DNA of 64,000 bases, taken from Desulfonatronum thiodismutans (GTDB taxonomy: Bacteria; Desulfobacterota; Desulfovibrionia; Desulfovibrionales; Desulfonatronaceae). The translations under genes and the position numbers were made by a program. The stretch spans positions 166,809 through 230,808 of the forward strand of contig NZ_JPIK01000005.1 of assembly GCF_000717475.1 (NCBI RefSeq), in the 5' to 3' direction. Shown here in pieces: positions 7,195-18,444 of the stretch (position 1 is the stretch's first letter; each line of letters starts with the position of its first letter). The notes below the pieces were generated by a model. That model made no database searches. It was not told the origin of the DNA and was given only the letters and a program-made list of their open reading frames with translations.

Positions 7195-9393
7195 TCACGA
7201 AAAGGCCGTTGACTGGGGCGGGGCGGTATCGAATGAATAAAACAGGAACATGTCCCCTCCGGCTTTTTTGGCCTGGTACATGGCCGCGTCGGCCTTCTGC
7301 ATCAGCACGTCCAGGCTCTGGCCGTCTCCAGGGAAAAGACTGATCCCGATGCTTGCGCTGATAGCGCACTGATATCCAAATGCCACGATATCCTTGGATA
7401 GTTCACGGGTAATCTTGCGGGCGACATTTTCGACCTGTTGCGCCTCCACCTGGCCGCCCAGGATCAGGACGAATTCGTCGCCGCCGATCCGCGCCACGGT
7501 GTCCGACTTTCGGACGCATTTTTCCAGACGCATCGCGGTTTCCTTAAGCACCGCGTCGCCTATCTGATGGCCCATTTCGTCGTTGATTTCCTTGAATGCA
7601 TCAAGATCCACGAACATCAGGCAGGCCTTCTCCCCGTAGCGCCTGGCTCTGTTCAGGGTCTGTTCGAAACGGTCCAGGAACAGGCGCCTGTTGGGAAGAC
7701 CGGTGAGCTGGTCATGCATGGCCATGAACTTGATTTCTTTTTCAGCCAGTTTCTGGCTCGTGATATTTTTCAACGAATAGATGATGCAGGGTTCCTGCTG
7801 GAGTTCGAGAAAGCTCGCCGACAGTTGAACGAAAACTTCTTCCCCGCCGAGGGTGTGCAGGATCGCCTCAAAGTCTCGGACTTCCCGTTTATCGTCCAAC
7901 TCCCGGCGCAGGCGTTGCTGGTCGGCCTTGGTCAGCCAGCAGGGTAGAGACTCCAGGCTCATGCCGACCAGTTTCCCGTGGTCCAAGTCAAGGGTCTGGG
8001 CAAAGCTGGGGTTGGCCTCCAGCACCGTTGCGTTGTCGATGTTGACGATGGCAAACCCGTCCAAGCTCGTGTGGAAGGCTTTGGAGAATTTCTCATTGCT
8101 GCGTTGGAGGGCTTCTTGGGCGTGGATGGCCTCGGTGATGTCCCGGGAAGAGGCTTGTACCTCGAGAATAACGCCTGTTTTCGCGTCCCGCAGGAGCTTT
8201 GTGGATATGTCCAGCCAGACGTAGGCGTCGCTGATGGTGTGCATTCGACAGACAAACCTGCAGGTTTCTTCGCGCAGGCAGGCCGCCGCTTTGGAGGTGC
8301 AGTCCGAATGGATGAAATCAAACAGTGACTTCCCCACCAAGGTCTGGGGGGCAAACCCCAGAATGGTCTGGCAGGATGGGGAAACGTAGATGAAATCTCC
8401 GCCCGGTGACAGCCGCGTGACCATGTCCGTGGCGTTCTCGGCCAGCAGCCTGAACCTGTTTTCGCTCTCCTTGAGGGCTTTCTCGGTCCGGACGCGCTCG
8501 GTTACGTCCCTGTAGACCAGAAGGGTGCCGATGTACTCCCCGTCGTTGTACAGGGGCGTTGTTGAGAGGTAGTCCCACTGATCCAGTTCTTGGCAGTGGA
8601 TGATCTGCTCCCGTGCTGATTTCCCCGCCTCCTCAATGAACGTCTTATGTGGGCAGATCGAGGCGCCCAAATCCATGCATCCAATGATTCCCAGGCAGAG
8701 CATGCCGATCATCTCTCGGGGATGCATGCCATGGTGCGCGGCCAAGGTTTTGTTCACGCGCAGGAAGCGAAAATCCGGGCCAACAATGCTGACATGATCC
8801 GAGACGGAATCAAACGTCGTCTCCCACTCCTTCTTGGCCTTGGCGATAAGCTTCTCGACGCGCTTGCGCTCCGTGATCTCGGCCAGTAATTTGGAATTGA
8901 CCTCTTCCAGTTCCATGGTCCTGGACCGCAACTCCGCGGTCCGCTGGGTCACTTGCTCCTCCAACCGTTCGCGGTAAAGGCGGTTTTCCTGTTGCAGCCT
9001 GGCTCGCTCCAGGCAACGTCGGACCACATGCACCAAGGCTTCCAGATCCTGCACCGGCTTGGTCACGTAGTCGCTTGCGCCGATGCGTAAGGCTTCGATG
9101 GCGTCCTGGAGCACGCCTGTCCCGGAAACCACGATGCATGGCGTTTCGGGAGATTCCTTGACCACCGAGGCGACCACCTCCAGGCCGTCGACCTCTTCCA
9201 TGCGCAAATCTACCAGGACGGCATGGGGGGCGAATTTCTGAAACGCTTCGAGACCGGACCGGCCATTGGCGGCTGTATGTGTCTTGAATCCTTGTTCTTT
9301 CAGATAGTCGGAAACAGCATCCCGGAACAACTGTTCGTCGTCAATTATCAAAATTCTTGGATTTGAAAAGGAGGCGAGCAAATTTTGGGGCAT
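7195..9393 (-). CDS. REC-PAS-PAS-PAS-GGDEF response regulator, diguanylate cyclase
   Basis: A 732-aa cytoplasmic signalling protein. A REC domain (about 12-130, with IIDDEQ and an Asp acceptor in AVLVDLRM) is followed by a coiled coil, then three PAS-type sensor domains (about 195-320, 320-440, 445-565), then a GGDEF domain. The active site IGGDEF near residue 638 is intact, and RKSD lies exactly five residues before it, an I-site for c-di-GMP product inhibition. No EAL or HD-GYP domain is present. Start: the ATG at 9393 has CAGGA upstream, whereas the longer frame to 9429 has no ribosome-binding site. Probable job: phosphorylation- and ligand-controlled c-di-GMP synthesis, with the PilZ proteins on either side as candidate receptors. 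Confidence 0.88.
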   Translation of the reverse strand: MPQNLLASFSNPRILIIDDEQLFRDAVSDYLKEQGFKTHTAANGRSGLEAFQKFAPHAVLVDLRMEEVDGLEVVASVVKESPETPCIVVSGTGVLQDAIEALRIGASDYVTKPVQDLEALVHVVRRCLERARLQQENRLYRERLEEQVTQRTAELRSRTMELEEVNSKLLAEITERKRVEKLIAKAKKEWETTFDSVSDHVSIVGPDFRFLRVNKTLAAHHGMHPREMIGMLCLGIIGCMDLGASICPHKTFIEEAGKSAREQIIHCQELDQWDYLSTTPLYNDGEYIGTLLVYRDVTERVRTEKALKESENRFRLLAENATDMVTRLSPGGDFIYVSPSCQTILGFAPQTLVGKSLFDFIHSDCTSKAAACLREETCRFVCRMHTISDAYVWLDISTKLLRDAKTGVILEVQASSRDITEAIHAQEALQRSNEKFSKAFHTSLDGFAIVNIDNATVLEANPSFAQTLDLDHGKLVGMSLESLPCWLTKADQQRLRRELDDKREVRDFEAILHTLGGEEVFVQLSASFLELQQEPCIIYSLKNITSQKLAEKEIKFMAMHDQLTGLPNRRLFLDRFEQTLNRARRYGEKACLMFVDLDAFKEINDEMGHQIGDAVLKETAMRLEKCVRKSDTVARIGGDEFVLILGGQVEAQQVENVARKITRELSKDIVAFGYQCAISASIGISLFPGDGQSLDVLMQKADAAMYQAKKAGGDMFLFYSFDTAPPQSTAFS

Positions 9394-10028
9394 GTCGATT
9401 CCTGGCGGCTCCCATGCGTGACGTTCCAATACATATTGTGTCGCGTCGCACTTTATGTGTGACGAGCTTCCGATCGTCGGGGAGGAGTTGTGTTTCCGTA
9501 TGCGCAGGACTTCCGGCGTTGCGAATCAACACCCGGGTGAGCCGCTGCACTCACGCAAATTTTGCCAACCTAATGCAAGTTTCAAACCATGCACTGCAGA
9601 TCTCGCATTGCCATCGGCCCCGTGTCCGGGTGGAGCAATGCTGAAGAAACGGGCCCAGAGCGATCTCGTCTATCACTTCAGAGTTTGACAAGATCGAAGA
9701 TTCGAAGATTCGTCAGCCATCCGGCAAATCAACCGCGGGAGCCGCCCCTTCCCCCATGCACTCTTTGTTGGGGCTTGTCGAAATATTTTACGTTTCCAAG
9801 CCCCAAGCCTGAAAAATGGAGCTTAGGTTTTCGAAGTCATGTGCATTTTGCTCGAAATGCATGACAATTGCATGTGAAATCTCTGGTAGACAACCAGTGA
9901 CGGCTCCTTTCTTTTTTGGGAAAGCGTCACTGGCGCAATAAAGGCTGTCAACACGTATGTTGGCATGGCCGATTCCCTGGCCAAAAAACAAGCTAGGATT
10001 AAAAAAATAACTGTAGTTGGGGGGTTGC
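9394..10028. other. 635-bp intergenic region without a supportable gene
   Basis: Lies between the diguanylate cyclase and a PilZ gene transcribed in the opposite direction, so it should hold both promoters. A GCATTT-TGCTCG-AAATGC inverted repeat at about 9841-9858 is the only structure I noted. The reading frames here have no domain or ribosome-binding site. Confidence 0.4.
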
Positions 10029-10388
10029 ATGCATCCAGGGCAGGCAGATCGAAGGAAAAGTATCCGTAAGGAAGTTCTGGCCCCGGCAGTCATGCAGATC
10101 GAGGCGGACGGGAGAAGATTCACCTCCCAGGCCATTGTTAAAAATCTTTCTTTGGGAGGTCTTCAGGTCGCGCTTTATGACTATGACGATGATCTTAGGA
10201 AGTTGGATCTCACGAACAGCCACGGTGCCATTTGTTTTCGTTTTTCAGGCGGGTCCAGGGAATATCGAGCGACCTGCCAAACCATTCGCGTCGAGAAATG
10301 GAACTATACGATCCAAATTGGCGCAATGTTCACGGATATGAGCGAAAGCCAACGCAGAAGCCTGGAGGACATTTGCGCTTCGGCCTAG
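10029..10388 (+). CDS. PilZ domain protein (c-di-GMP receptor)
   Basis: A 119-aa single-domain PilZ protein. RKSIR (Arg9-Arg13) supplies the RxxxR motif and NLSLGG (39-44) the [D/N]xSxxG motif. IQIGAMF near residue 95 is the typical later strand. A TTG twelve bases upstream would extend it slightly, but the ATG at 10029 is preferred. It differs from the PilZ protein at 5365 and need not share its partner. Upstream of epsI in the same direction but separated by 263 bases, it is probably an independent unit. Predicted to bind c-di-GMP and modulate an unknown envelope or motility target. Confidence 0.75.
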   Translation: MHPGQADRRKSIRKEVLAPAVMQIEADGRRFTSQAIVKNLSLGGLQVALYDYDDDLRKLDLTNSHGAICFRFSGGSREYRATCQTIRVEKWNYTIQIGAMFTDMSESQRRSLEDICASA

Positions 10389-10581
10389 CAGGAGTTGACA
10401 AGCCCGGGCCAACTTTGTTGGGTTGAGACAACAATACTGATAGATATGTCGCTTGGTTTTACAGGTCGTGTCGGATTTTTTTGCACTTTGACTGGGAAGA
10501 AAGGTAACTACCCAGCGAATCCGTGAAAAGCGGACCGGATACCTTTATTCGAGGATGACTGCTTCGGAAGCGAGATGGTTA

Positions 10582-10628
10582 CAGTTGAAAAACTCCCAGT
10601 TGTTGCGTCGCGCGCAAAATCTCACATG
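10582..10628. repeat. fragment of the dispersed ~148-bp element
   Basis: CAGTTGAAAAACTCCCAGTTGTTGCGTCGC, then a shortened middle and CTCACATGTC, matches the left third of the element at 1129, 42117 and 44082. The right half is missing, so this is a decayed or truncated copy just upstream of epsI. Confidence 0.6.
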
Positions 10629-10651
10629 TCAAAGTATTTTAAGGAGGTCCG

Positions 10652-11284
10652 ATGCTGACCACGAAAAAATTTATCGTCGCCTACGCGTTGATGCTTCTAG
10701 GCGTATTGTATATGCATGTCCACGCGGATACGGCCATGCCCACCAACAAGCCCTTTACCCAGTTTCCGACCGAGCACCAGGGCTGGCGCATGGTCGGCGA
10801 ATCCACCTTTAGCGACAGCATCCTGAACATTCTCAAACCCACGGACATCCTGAACCGTTCCTACGCCCGACCCGGCGAGCGGCCCGTGGACTTGCACATC
10901 GGCTTCTACGACGGCGGCAAGGGCACTGGAGTGATTCACTCCCCCAAGCACTGCCTGCCCGGAGGCGGCTGGTATGAGTACTCCAGCGAAAGGGTAACCG
11001 TGGACATGGGGGCGGACACGGTGAACCTGGTTCAGGCCGTGTATCAGCACGGGCAAAGCAAGGAGCTGTTTCTGTACTGGTTCCAGGCCAAGGACAAAAG
11101 CTTGAACAGTGAATACGCGCTCAAACTGGCCGAGATCACCAATTCCATTTTTCACGGACGCAGGGACACGGCCTTTATCCGCATCTCCACTCGCTATGAA
11201 GGCGAACCGCAACAGGCCCTTGAAAAGGCTCAATCTTTTGCTCGGGATTTTTATCCCGTGTTTCGGGAGTTCCTGCCGTCATAG
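10652..11284 (+). CDS. epsI: EpsI family exosortase-associated protein
   Basis: A 210-aa exported protein with one N-terminal hydrophobic segment (about 7-25). The hallmark HSPKHCLPGGGW block lies at residues 96-107, followed by the family's beta-rich domain (DUF3485/EpsI). AAGGAGG at ideal spacing precedes the ATG. EpsI accompanies exosortases in exopolysaccharide/PEP-CTERM loci, either fused to the exosortase C-terminus or as a separate protein as here. It is thought to act at the membrane with XrtA-type enzymes, but its chemistry is not settled. No exosortase gene is visible in this window, so the enzyme must be elsewhere. Its presence ties the PEP-CTERM substrates at 0.2-3.5 kb to a functional sorting system. 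Confidence 0.88.
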   Translation: MLTTKKFIVAYALMLLGVLYMHVHADTAMPTNKPFTQFPTEHQGWRMVGESTFSDSILNILKPTDILNRSYARPGERPVDLHIGFYDGGKGTGVIHSPKHCLPGGGWYEYSSERVTVDMGADTVNLVQAVYQHGQSKELFLYWFQAKDKSLNSEYALKLAEITNSIFHGRRDTAFIRISTRYEGEPQQALEKAQSFARDFYPVFREFLPS

Positions 11285-11346
11285 CAGGGAGGAATGGCGG
11301 AGTAAGCATTTCCCCATCTTCTCCCCAGCACTTGGTAAAGCGGGTT

Positions 11347-12492
11347 TCAAGGGGCTGACGAGGACAACTCCCGCATCAAGGCCGAAAACGCCCGCATTTC
11401 CCGGTCCACGGTCAGCGAGGCCACGCTTTCGGCTACCTCTCCGGGTCGGCGGGCCGCGGTGCGCAGCCAATGCACCGCGTCGGCCAGGTCGTTCCCCAAG
11501 CTATTTTTGAGCACATATCCCGTCCGTCCGTGGGCGATCACCTCGGCGGCACCGTTGTTGGCGGTGGTGAGCACCGGACAGTCGCAGGCCATGGCTTCCA
11601 GACAGGCGTTGGCAAACGGGTCGTAGAGCGTGGGCAGGACCAGGACGTCCGCGGCTTGATATAATCGGGTCAGTTCCGAGCGGACGCCTAAAAAATGCAC
11701 CTGGGAGTCGAGATTCCATCTTCGGAGCAGTGATCGGTATTGTTCCGGCCGACCCTTGCCCACCACCAGCAGCACGCCCCGTGGTTCATTAGGCATAACG
11801 GCTTGATTGTAGACGGTCAGAAGCTCCAGTGCCCGGGCCAGCCCCTTGCGTTGCCAGCCGCTGCCCACGAAAAGGAACAGGCGACATGGCTTGGGAATAT
11901 TGCCCGGCAAGTTCAACGCTTGAGTCGGTGGCTTGGTCGGGTCAGTGCTCGGGAAAAAAAGCCGCGGATCAAAGCCGTTGAGCACCACCCGCAGCTTGTG
12001 GGCGGCCTGGGGATAGGTCCGCTCCATCTCTCGGCGGACCATTTCGGAGTTGGAGACCACCAGGCGGGCGGAGGTCACGGTTTTGGATTCCAGGCGAGGG
12101 TAGAGCCAGTGCAAGGGATTGGTCATCCACAACGGGGAGCGGCCAAAACGCAACGAGCGCCAGCGCAGATGCACCCCGTCCCCGGCTCGGTAAACGTGAC
12201 ACTTGGGCCCTCGCTCCAGATTGAGAATCACGCCGGGCCGGTCGGCCAAGGCCGCGTCCACGTCGGCCGCGAAGCGCAGGGCCCGCCACCAGCCCGGTCC
12301 TTTGCCGCCGGCCAGCTTGCTGCCCGCGATGCATGATCCCGCGGCCAGCCGGTGAACCTCCCAGGACGCGGACAAATGCTCCACCAACCGCGCGGCCGCG
12401 GTTTCAGCCCCGCCGCCCGAGGATTGACGGCGGACCACGTAGACCACTGGTCGTCGTGAGTCGGAAATGGGAGTGGGCGTCGGATGGGACAT
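11347..12492 (-). CDS. GT4-family glycosyltransferase, LPS core type (WaaG-like)
   Basis: A 381-aa cytoplasmic GT-B glycosyltransferase. The N-terminal acceptor half includes an ExxRGP-like NLERGPKCHVYRAGDGVH block typical of WaaG/RfaG core glucosyltransferases. The C-terminal nucleotide-sugar half has FVGSGWQRKGL and the E-x7-E-like motif DPFANACLEAMACDCPV with a conserved GAAEVI. It directly follows waaF on the same strand (28-base gap), so the two are probably cotranscribed and act in sequence on the inner core of lipopolysaccharide. The donor sugar cannot be read from sequence alone. Alternative: another GT4 enzyme for exopolysaccharide. Confidence 0.8.
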   Translation of the reverse strand: MSHPTPTPISDSRRPVVYVVRRQSSGGGAETAAARLVEHLSASWEVHRLAAGSCIAGSKLAGGKGPGWWRALRFAADVDAALADRPGVILNLERGPKCHVYRAGDGVHLRWRSLRFGRSPLWMTNPLHWLYPRLESKTVTSARLVVSNSEMVRREMERTYPQAAHKLRVVLNGFDPRLFFPSTDPTKPPTQALNLPGNIPKPCRLFLFVGSGWQRKGLARALELLTVYNQAVMPNEPRGVLLVVGKGRPEQYRSLLRRWNLDSQVHFLGVRSELTRLYQAADVLVLPTLYDPFANACLEAMACDCPVLTTANNGAAEVIAHGRTGYVLKNSLGNDLADAVHWLRTAARRPGEVAESVASLTVDREMRAFSALMRELSSSAP

Positions 12493-12520
12493 GGAAATAC
12501 GGCTTTCAGGCTCCTGGTTT

Positions 12521-13612
12521 CTAGCACTCTCCGGCTATCATGGGCCGTCCGGCATCCAGATCCGGGAGCAGTTCGGCCAATTGGGCCAGGACAAGATCCG
12601 GAGCCAGACTCAGCAGGCAGTCCAGGTGACCCTCCGGACACTGGCGTTGAAAACAGGGACTGCACTTCAGGCCCAAGGAGACGATGCGCGAGTTCGGGCT
12701 GAGCGGCGGAGTGAAGCCGGGGTCAGAGGAGCCGTAAACGGCCACGAGAGGACGATCCAGGGCCGCGGCAACGTGCATCAGTCCGGAGTCGTTGCTGACC
12801 ACGGCCCGGGCCAAAGAGATCAGGTCCACGGCCTGGGCCAGGGAGGTTCGCCCGGCCAGATTCACGGCCGTCGGGCCGACAAGATCGCACACGGCTTGGG
12901 CCGTTTCGCCGTCCTTGGCTGACCCCATTACCCAGATATTCCAGCCCTGTCCGGCCAGAGTCCGGCCCACCGCGGCGAACTGCTCGGTCGGCCAGCGCTT
13001 GGCCGGGCCGTACTCCGCTCCGGGGCAAAGGACCAGGATGTCCCGGTCGGCGTCCAAGTTCAATTCGGTCAGGGCGTATTGAACATTCGCTGCATGGACT
13101 TCGAGACGTGGAGCGGGCACGTCGGGCGGCGGCTCCGTGTCCTTGGACAGTCCCAGGGCCACGAACCGCTGGACGGTCATGGGCAGGAGGTGCTTGTTCA
13201 GTCTTCGTGTGTCGTTCAGCAGGACGTAGCGGTATTCGCCGAGATACCCGGTGCGCTGGGGAATCCCGGCCAGGAACGGCACCAGGGCCGATTTCAGGGA
13301 GTTGGGCAGGACCAGGGCTTGGTCATAGCTTCCGCGCAGGCGGTGGGCCAGGGTCAGGCGCTCCCAGAGTTCCAGCCGCCCGTGTCCGGCGGAGATGGAC
13401 ACGGCTCGGCGCACTCCGGGCATCCGCGCCACCAGGGCCGCGCTCCAGGCCGGGGCCAGGACGTCCACCTCCGCGCCCGGAAACCGTTGGCGCAGCACCT
13501 GAACCAAACTCTGGGCCATGACCATGTCCCCGACCCAGGAAGGGCCGACCAGCAGAATTCTTGAGGGTCGATTGCCGTCGTGCTTGGGGATGGAAAAGGG
13601 AGAAGAGGGCAT
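12521..13612 (-). CDS. waaF: ADP-heptose:LPS heptosyltransferase II
   Basis: A GT9-family enzyme of 363 aa from the ATG at 13612; a TTG at 13636 would add eight residues. It transfers the second L-glycero-D-manno-heptose to the inner core of LPS at the cytoplasmic face. The Rossmann-type N-terminus has ILLVGPSWVGDMVMAQSL, typical of heptosyltransferase II. The C-terminal donor half has PGAEYGPAKRWP, the NDSGLMHVAAAL block and a late Cys-rich CSPCFQRQCPEGHLDC seen in WaaF proteins. The downstream GT4 gene and upstream Kdo genes form an LPS-core cluster, although 141 bases separate it from kdsC. Confidence 0.9.
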   Translation of the reverse strand: MPSSPFSIPKHDGNRPSRILLVGPSWVGDMVMAQSLVQVLRQRFPGAEVDVLAPAWSAALVARMPGVRRAVSISAGHGRLELWERLTLAHRLRGSYDQALVLPNSLKSALVPFLAGIPQRTGYLGEYRYVLLNDTRRLNKHLLPMTVQRFVALGLSKDTEPPPDVPAPRLEVHAANVQYALTELNLDADRDILVLCPGAEYGPAKRWPTEQFAAVGRTLAGQGWNIWVMGSAKDGETAQAVCDLVGPTAVNLAGRTSLAQAVDLISLARAVVSNDSGLMHVAAALDRPLVAVYGSSDPGFTPPLSPNSRIVSLGLKCSPCFQRQCPEGHLDCLLSLAPDLVLAQLAELLPDLDAGRPMIAGEC

Positions 13613-13753
13613 GGTTTTCAAGCCGGAAACGAGCAATTATTTCTTTTGGCAAGGAACTCAAGAAATTATGAGGAGGCGTATATCAATACGTTGACGAATA
13701 ATTGTGAAGAGTAACGCAGCCAAAAGGAGACAAGGCCGTTTCCGGAAGAAAAC

Positions 13754-14281
13754 TTATTCGTCGTTCAGCCACTGCCGCCACAATGGCTCGTACGTGCCCT
13801 GGGCCGTGAGGATGAATCGGATGGCTTCCCGGGCCGCGCCGTGTCCACCGGCTGCCTGGCTGGTCCAGACGGCCAGTTCCTTGATCTCCGGCTGGGCATT
13901 GGCCACGGCCATGGGCAGGCCGACCATGCGCAGCGGCGCCGCGTCCACCCAGTCGTCGCCGAGGTAGGCCAGTTGGGAAAGATCAAGCTCCCTGCTCCGG
14001 CAGATCTCCCGGATGATCGGGGCTTTTTTGACCTGGCCGGGGTGGTATTCGGTGATGCCCAGTTCCTTGGCCCTGGCCGCCACGGCCGGGGAGTCCAGGC
14101 CGGTGATGATGGCGAACTCCAGTCCAGTGGACTGAGCCATTTTGATTCCCAACCCGTCCTGGACGTTGAAGCGCTTGCTGACGCGCCCCTGGGCGTCGAA
14201 ATACAGCCCGCCGTCCGTGAGCACTCCGTCCACGTCCAGGATCAGCAGTCGAATCCGTCGGGCCCGCTCTTCAGCATTCAT
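13754..14281 (-). CDS. kdsC: 3-deoxy-D-manno-octulosonate 8-phosphate phosphatase
   Basis: A 175-aa HAD-superfamily phosphatase that dephosphorylates Kdo-8-phosphate to Kdo. Motif [12 protein letters not shown] gives nucleophile Asp16 and acid/base Asp18. Motif II is in IITGLDS, Lys follows in GQVKK, and motif IV is YLGDDWVD. It is a typical short KdsC without a cap domain. The start MNAEE at 14281 overlaps the end of kdsA by 11 bases, implying translational coupling. The longer upstream frame is kdsA read out of frame. Third gene of pyrG-kdsA-kdsC. Confidence 0.93.
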   Translation of the reverse strand: MNAEERARRIRLLILDVDGVLTDGGLYFDAQGRVSKRFNVQDGLGIKMAQSTGLEFAIITGLDSPAVAARAKELGITEYHPGQVKKAPIIREICRSRELDLSQLAYLGDDWVDAAPLRMVGLPMAVANAQPEIKELAVWTSQAAGGHGAAREAIRFILTAQGTYEPLWRQWLNDE

Positions 14282-15086
14282 GGTCGAGCCTCCAGATCCG
14301 CAGCAAGTCGCCCAACAGCGAGGGCAGCTTGTCCAAGGGCCAACTGTTGGGCCCGTCGCACAGGGCTTGGTCCGGCCGGGGGTGGACTTCCAGAAACAGG
14401 CCGTTGCACCCGGCGGCCACGGCGGCCCGGGCCAGGACCGGGACGAATTCCCGCTGCCCGTCCGAGGCGTGCCCCTTGCCACCGGGAAGCTGCACCGAAT
14501 GGGTGGCGTCAAAGATCACCGGGTGTCCGGATTCGGCCAGCAGCGGAATCGAGCGGAAATCCACCACCAGATTGTTGTACCCGAAGCTGTTGCCCCGTTC
14601 GGTGAGCCAGATCAGGGAATTGCCCGTGGAGCGCACCTTGGCCGCGGCGGGCAGCAGATCCCAGGGGGCCACGAACTGGCCTTTCTTGATGTTCACGATC
14701 CGTCCGGTTTCTCCGGCGGCCAAGAGCAGGTCGGTCTGGCGGCAGAGGAAGGCGGGAATCTGGATCACGTCCGCCACCTGGGCCACGATGGCCGCCTGTC
14801 TGGGCTCGTGGATGTCCGTGACCACGGGCAGGCCGGTCCGTTCCTTGATCGCGGCCAGCCAATCCAGGCCCCGTTCCAGGCCCGGACCGCGGAAGGATTC
14901 CAGGGAGCTGCGGTTGGCCTTGTCAAAGGAACTCTTGAAAATCACGGGGATCTGTTCGCGCTCGGCCGTGGTCGCCAGAGAATCGGCGACCTCCAGGGCC
15001 AGTTCCAGGCTCTCCAGAACGCACGGCCCGGCGATGAGAAACGGGCCGGATCGGGAACGCGCATATAGCTGTTTCGGGTCGATCAT
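14271..15086 (-). CDS. kdsA: 2-dehydro-3-deoxyphosphooctonate aldolase (Kdo-8-P synthase)
   Basis: A 271-aa TIM-barrel enzyme condensing PEP with arabinose-5-phosphate to Kdo-8-phosphate. Visible family blocks are [11 protein letters not shown] near the start, [34 protein letters not shown], the metal/substrate segment [12 protein letters not shown] and a late EVHP. I prefer the ATG at 15086 because the sequence then aligns with family N-termini. An ATG at 15113 would overlap pyrG. It sits between pyrG (CTP, needed to activate Kdo as CMP-Kdo) and kdsC, so the operon supplies both precursor and nucleotide. Confidence 0.94.
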   Translation of the reverse strand: MIDPKQLYARSRSGPFLIAGPCVLESLELALEVADSLATTAEREQIPVIFKSSFDKANRSSLESFRGPGLERGLDWLAAIKERTGLPVVTDIHEPRQAAIVAQVADVIQIPAFLCRQTDLLLAAGETGRIVNIKKGQFVAPWDLLPAAAKVRSTGNSLIWLTERGNSFGYNNLVVDFRSIPLLAESGHPVIFDATHSVQLPGGKGHASDGQREFVPVLARAAVAAGCNGLFLEVHPRPDQALCDGPNSWPLDKLPSLLGDLLRIWRLDHEC

Positions 15087-15096
15087 GGCGTGTCCG

Positions 15097-16851
<1,755 letters not shown>

Positions 16852-16955
16852 CTACTGAGGAGTAGGTTGACGAATTTCAAGGTTGCCTCTATCTCCTCAA
16901 ATTCGTGGCAGTTGTGGATTCAAGCTCAGGTTGTTTTTTTCTGGAGGCAAGGTGC

Positions 16956-17771
16956 ATGAGCATAGTCAACGTGCTGGTGATCGCGGGATATGGGACCAAC
17001 TGCCAGCGTGAGACCGCCCACGCGGCCACGCTGGCCGACGCGGACCGCGTCGTGGTGGCCCATTTTTCTGAACTGCTCGCCGGAGACGTGCGGCTGGGCG
17101 ATTTTAATTTTCTGATTTTCCCGGGAGGTTTTCTGGACGGCGACGACCTGGGGGCGGCCCAAGCCGCGGCCCTGCGCTGGCGCTACGCCAAAACAGCATC
17201 CGGCGCGCCCCTGGTGGACGAGTTAAGGCGCTTTTTCGACGCCGGTGGCCTGATCCTGGGCATCTGTAACGGCTTTCAACTGCTGGTCAAGCTGGGTATG
17301 CTCCCCGGTACGGGACACGGTGCGTTGGAACGCCAGGTCAGCCTGAGCCACAACGACTCGGCCCGGTTCGAGGACCGTTGGGTCCATCTACGAACCAACC
17401 CGAACAGCCCTTGCGTGTTCACGTCCGGGCTTGACGGATTGTACCTGCCGGTTCGGCATGGCGAAGGCAAGCTCGTGCCCAAGGACGGCCCAACCCTGGA
17501 CGCATTGGAGCGTGACGGCCTCGTGGCCCTGCGGTACGTTGATCCCGAAACCGGCCAGCCGACCATGGAGTACCCTCACAATCCCAACGGGTCGCCCGGC
17601 GGCATCGCCGGCCTGACCGACCCCACCGGACGCATTCTCGGGCTGATGCCCCATCCCGAGGCCTACAACCACCCGACCAACCATCCGTCCTGGACCCGCG
17701 GAGACCAAGCCCAACTGGGCGTCTCGCTGCTGAGCAACGGCGTGGCCTTTCTGCGGGCGCGGAAGCGATGA
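16956..17771 (+). CDS. purQ: PurQ-like phosphoribosylformylglycinamidine synthase glutaminase subunit
   Basis: A 271-aa class I glutamine amidotransferase. Nucleophile Cys104 lies in GICNGFQLL, and His233/Glu235 in MPHPEAY complete the triad. GGFLDGDDLG and the long insert with NPNGSPGGIAG are typical of the FGAM-synthase glutaminase, which supplies ammonia to PurL in purine synthesis. It is longer (271 aa) than Bacillus-type PurQ (~227) and matches the longer PurQ variant. TGGAGG precedes the ATG. An inverted repeat ACGAATTT/AAATTCGT at 16870-16906 lies upstream and may regulate it. No purS or purL is adjacent. Confidence 0.85.
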   Translation: MSIVNVLVIAGYGTNCQRETAHAATLADADRVVVAHFSELLAGDVRLGDFNFLIFPGGFLDGDDLGAAQAAALRWRYAKTASGAPLVDELRRFFDAGGLILGICNGFQLLVKLGMLPGTGHGALERQVSLSHNDSARFEDRWVHLRTNPNSPCVFTSGLDGLYLPVRHGEGKLVPKDGPTLDALERDGLVALRYVDPETGQPTMEYPHNPNGSPGGIAGLTDPTGRILGLMPHPEAYNHPTNHPSWTRGDQAQLGVSLLSNGVAFLRARKR

Positions 17772-17903
17772 ACCGCACCCTTGCGCGTTCTTGACAGCCA
17801 TGAAGCCATCTCGTACAGCTTGCCTCCTGCTCTTTGAGAGTGAAGCGTGCGTCCTGGACAGAGACGTCGCAAGGGGTGCCCCCGGCACCCAAATGCTCCG
17901 TCC

Positions 17904-18431
17904 ATGATTAAGAACGGCAAGAACCCTTGGCAGGACCCCATGCGACTGGCCCTGGGCGAAGCCCTGACGGCCCGGGACCACGGAGAAGTGCCGGTGGGCG
18001 CGGTGGTTCTGGACCGGAGCGGAACGCTTCTTTCCGCTGCGCACAACAAAACCCTGACAGCCCAGGACCCGGCTGGGCACGCGGAAATGCTGGCCCTGCG
18101 CGAGGCCGCGATCATGGTCGGAAACCACCGCCTGACCGGCTGTGTCCTGGTCGTCACCCTGGAACCGTGCCTGATGTGCCTCGGAGCCTTGATTCAGGCC
18201 CGGGTCGCTGGCTTGGTGTTCGGCGCACGGGACCCCAAGGCCGGTGCCGTGCTCTCGCGCATCAACATCAACGACCTGGATTGGCTGAACCACCGCTTTT
18301 GGGTGATCGAAGGCGTCCTGGCCCAGGAATGCACCGATCTGCTGGGTTCCTTCTTCGCCGGACGCAGAAAAAACTCACTGGCAGCATCCACCCAAAGTAA
18401 ACCGCCGAACGACGAATCAACCGCTTTCTGA
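17904..18431 (+). CDS. tadA: tRNA-specific adenosine deaminase
   Basis: A 175-aa zinc-dependent cytidine-deaminase-fold enzyme that converts the wobble adenosine of tRNA-Arg(ACG) to inosine. The catalytic motif GHAEM gives zinc ligand His59 and proton shuttle Glu61. EPCLMCLGA gives Cys89 and Cys92. The C-terminal tail is basic and polar, as in TadA. The start at MIKNG follows family alignment. No strong ribosome-binding site is seen, and another Met lies 12 codons in. It directly precedes a tRNA-Ser gene, though TadA does not act on that tRNA. Confidence 0.92.
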   Translation: MIKNGKNPWQDPMRLALGEALTARDHGEVPVGAVVLDRSGTLLSAAHNKTLTAQDPAGHAEMLALREAAIMVGNHRLTGCVLVVTLEPCLMCLGALIQARVAGLVFGARDPKAGAVLSRININDLDWLNHRFWVIEGVLAQECTDLLGSFFAGRRKNSLAASTQSKPPNDESTAF

Positions 18432-18444
18432 TCACGCCATAACC

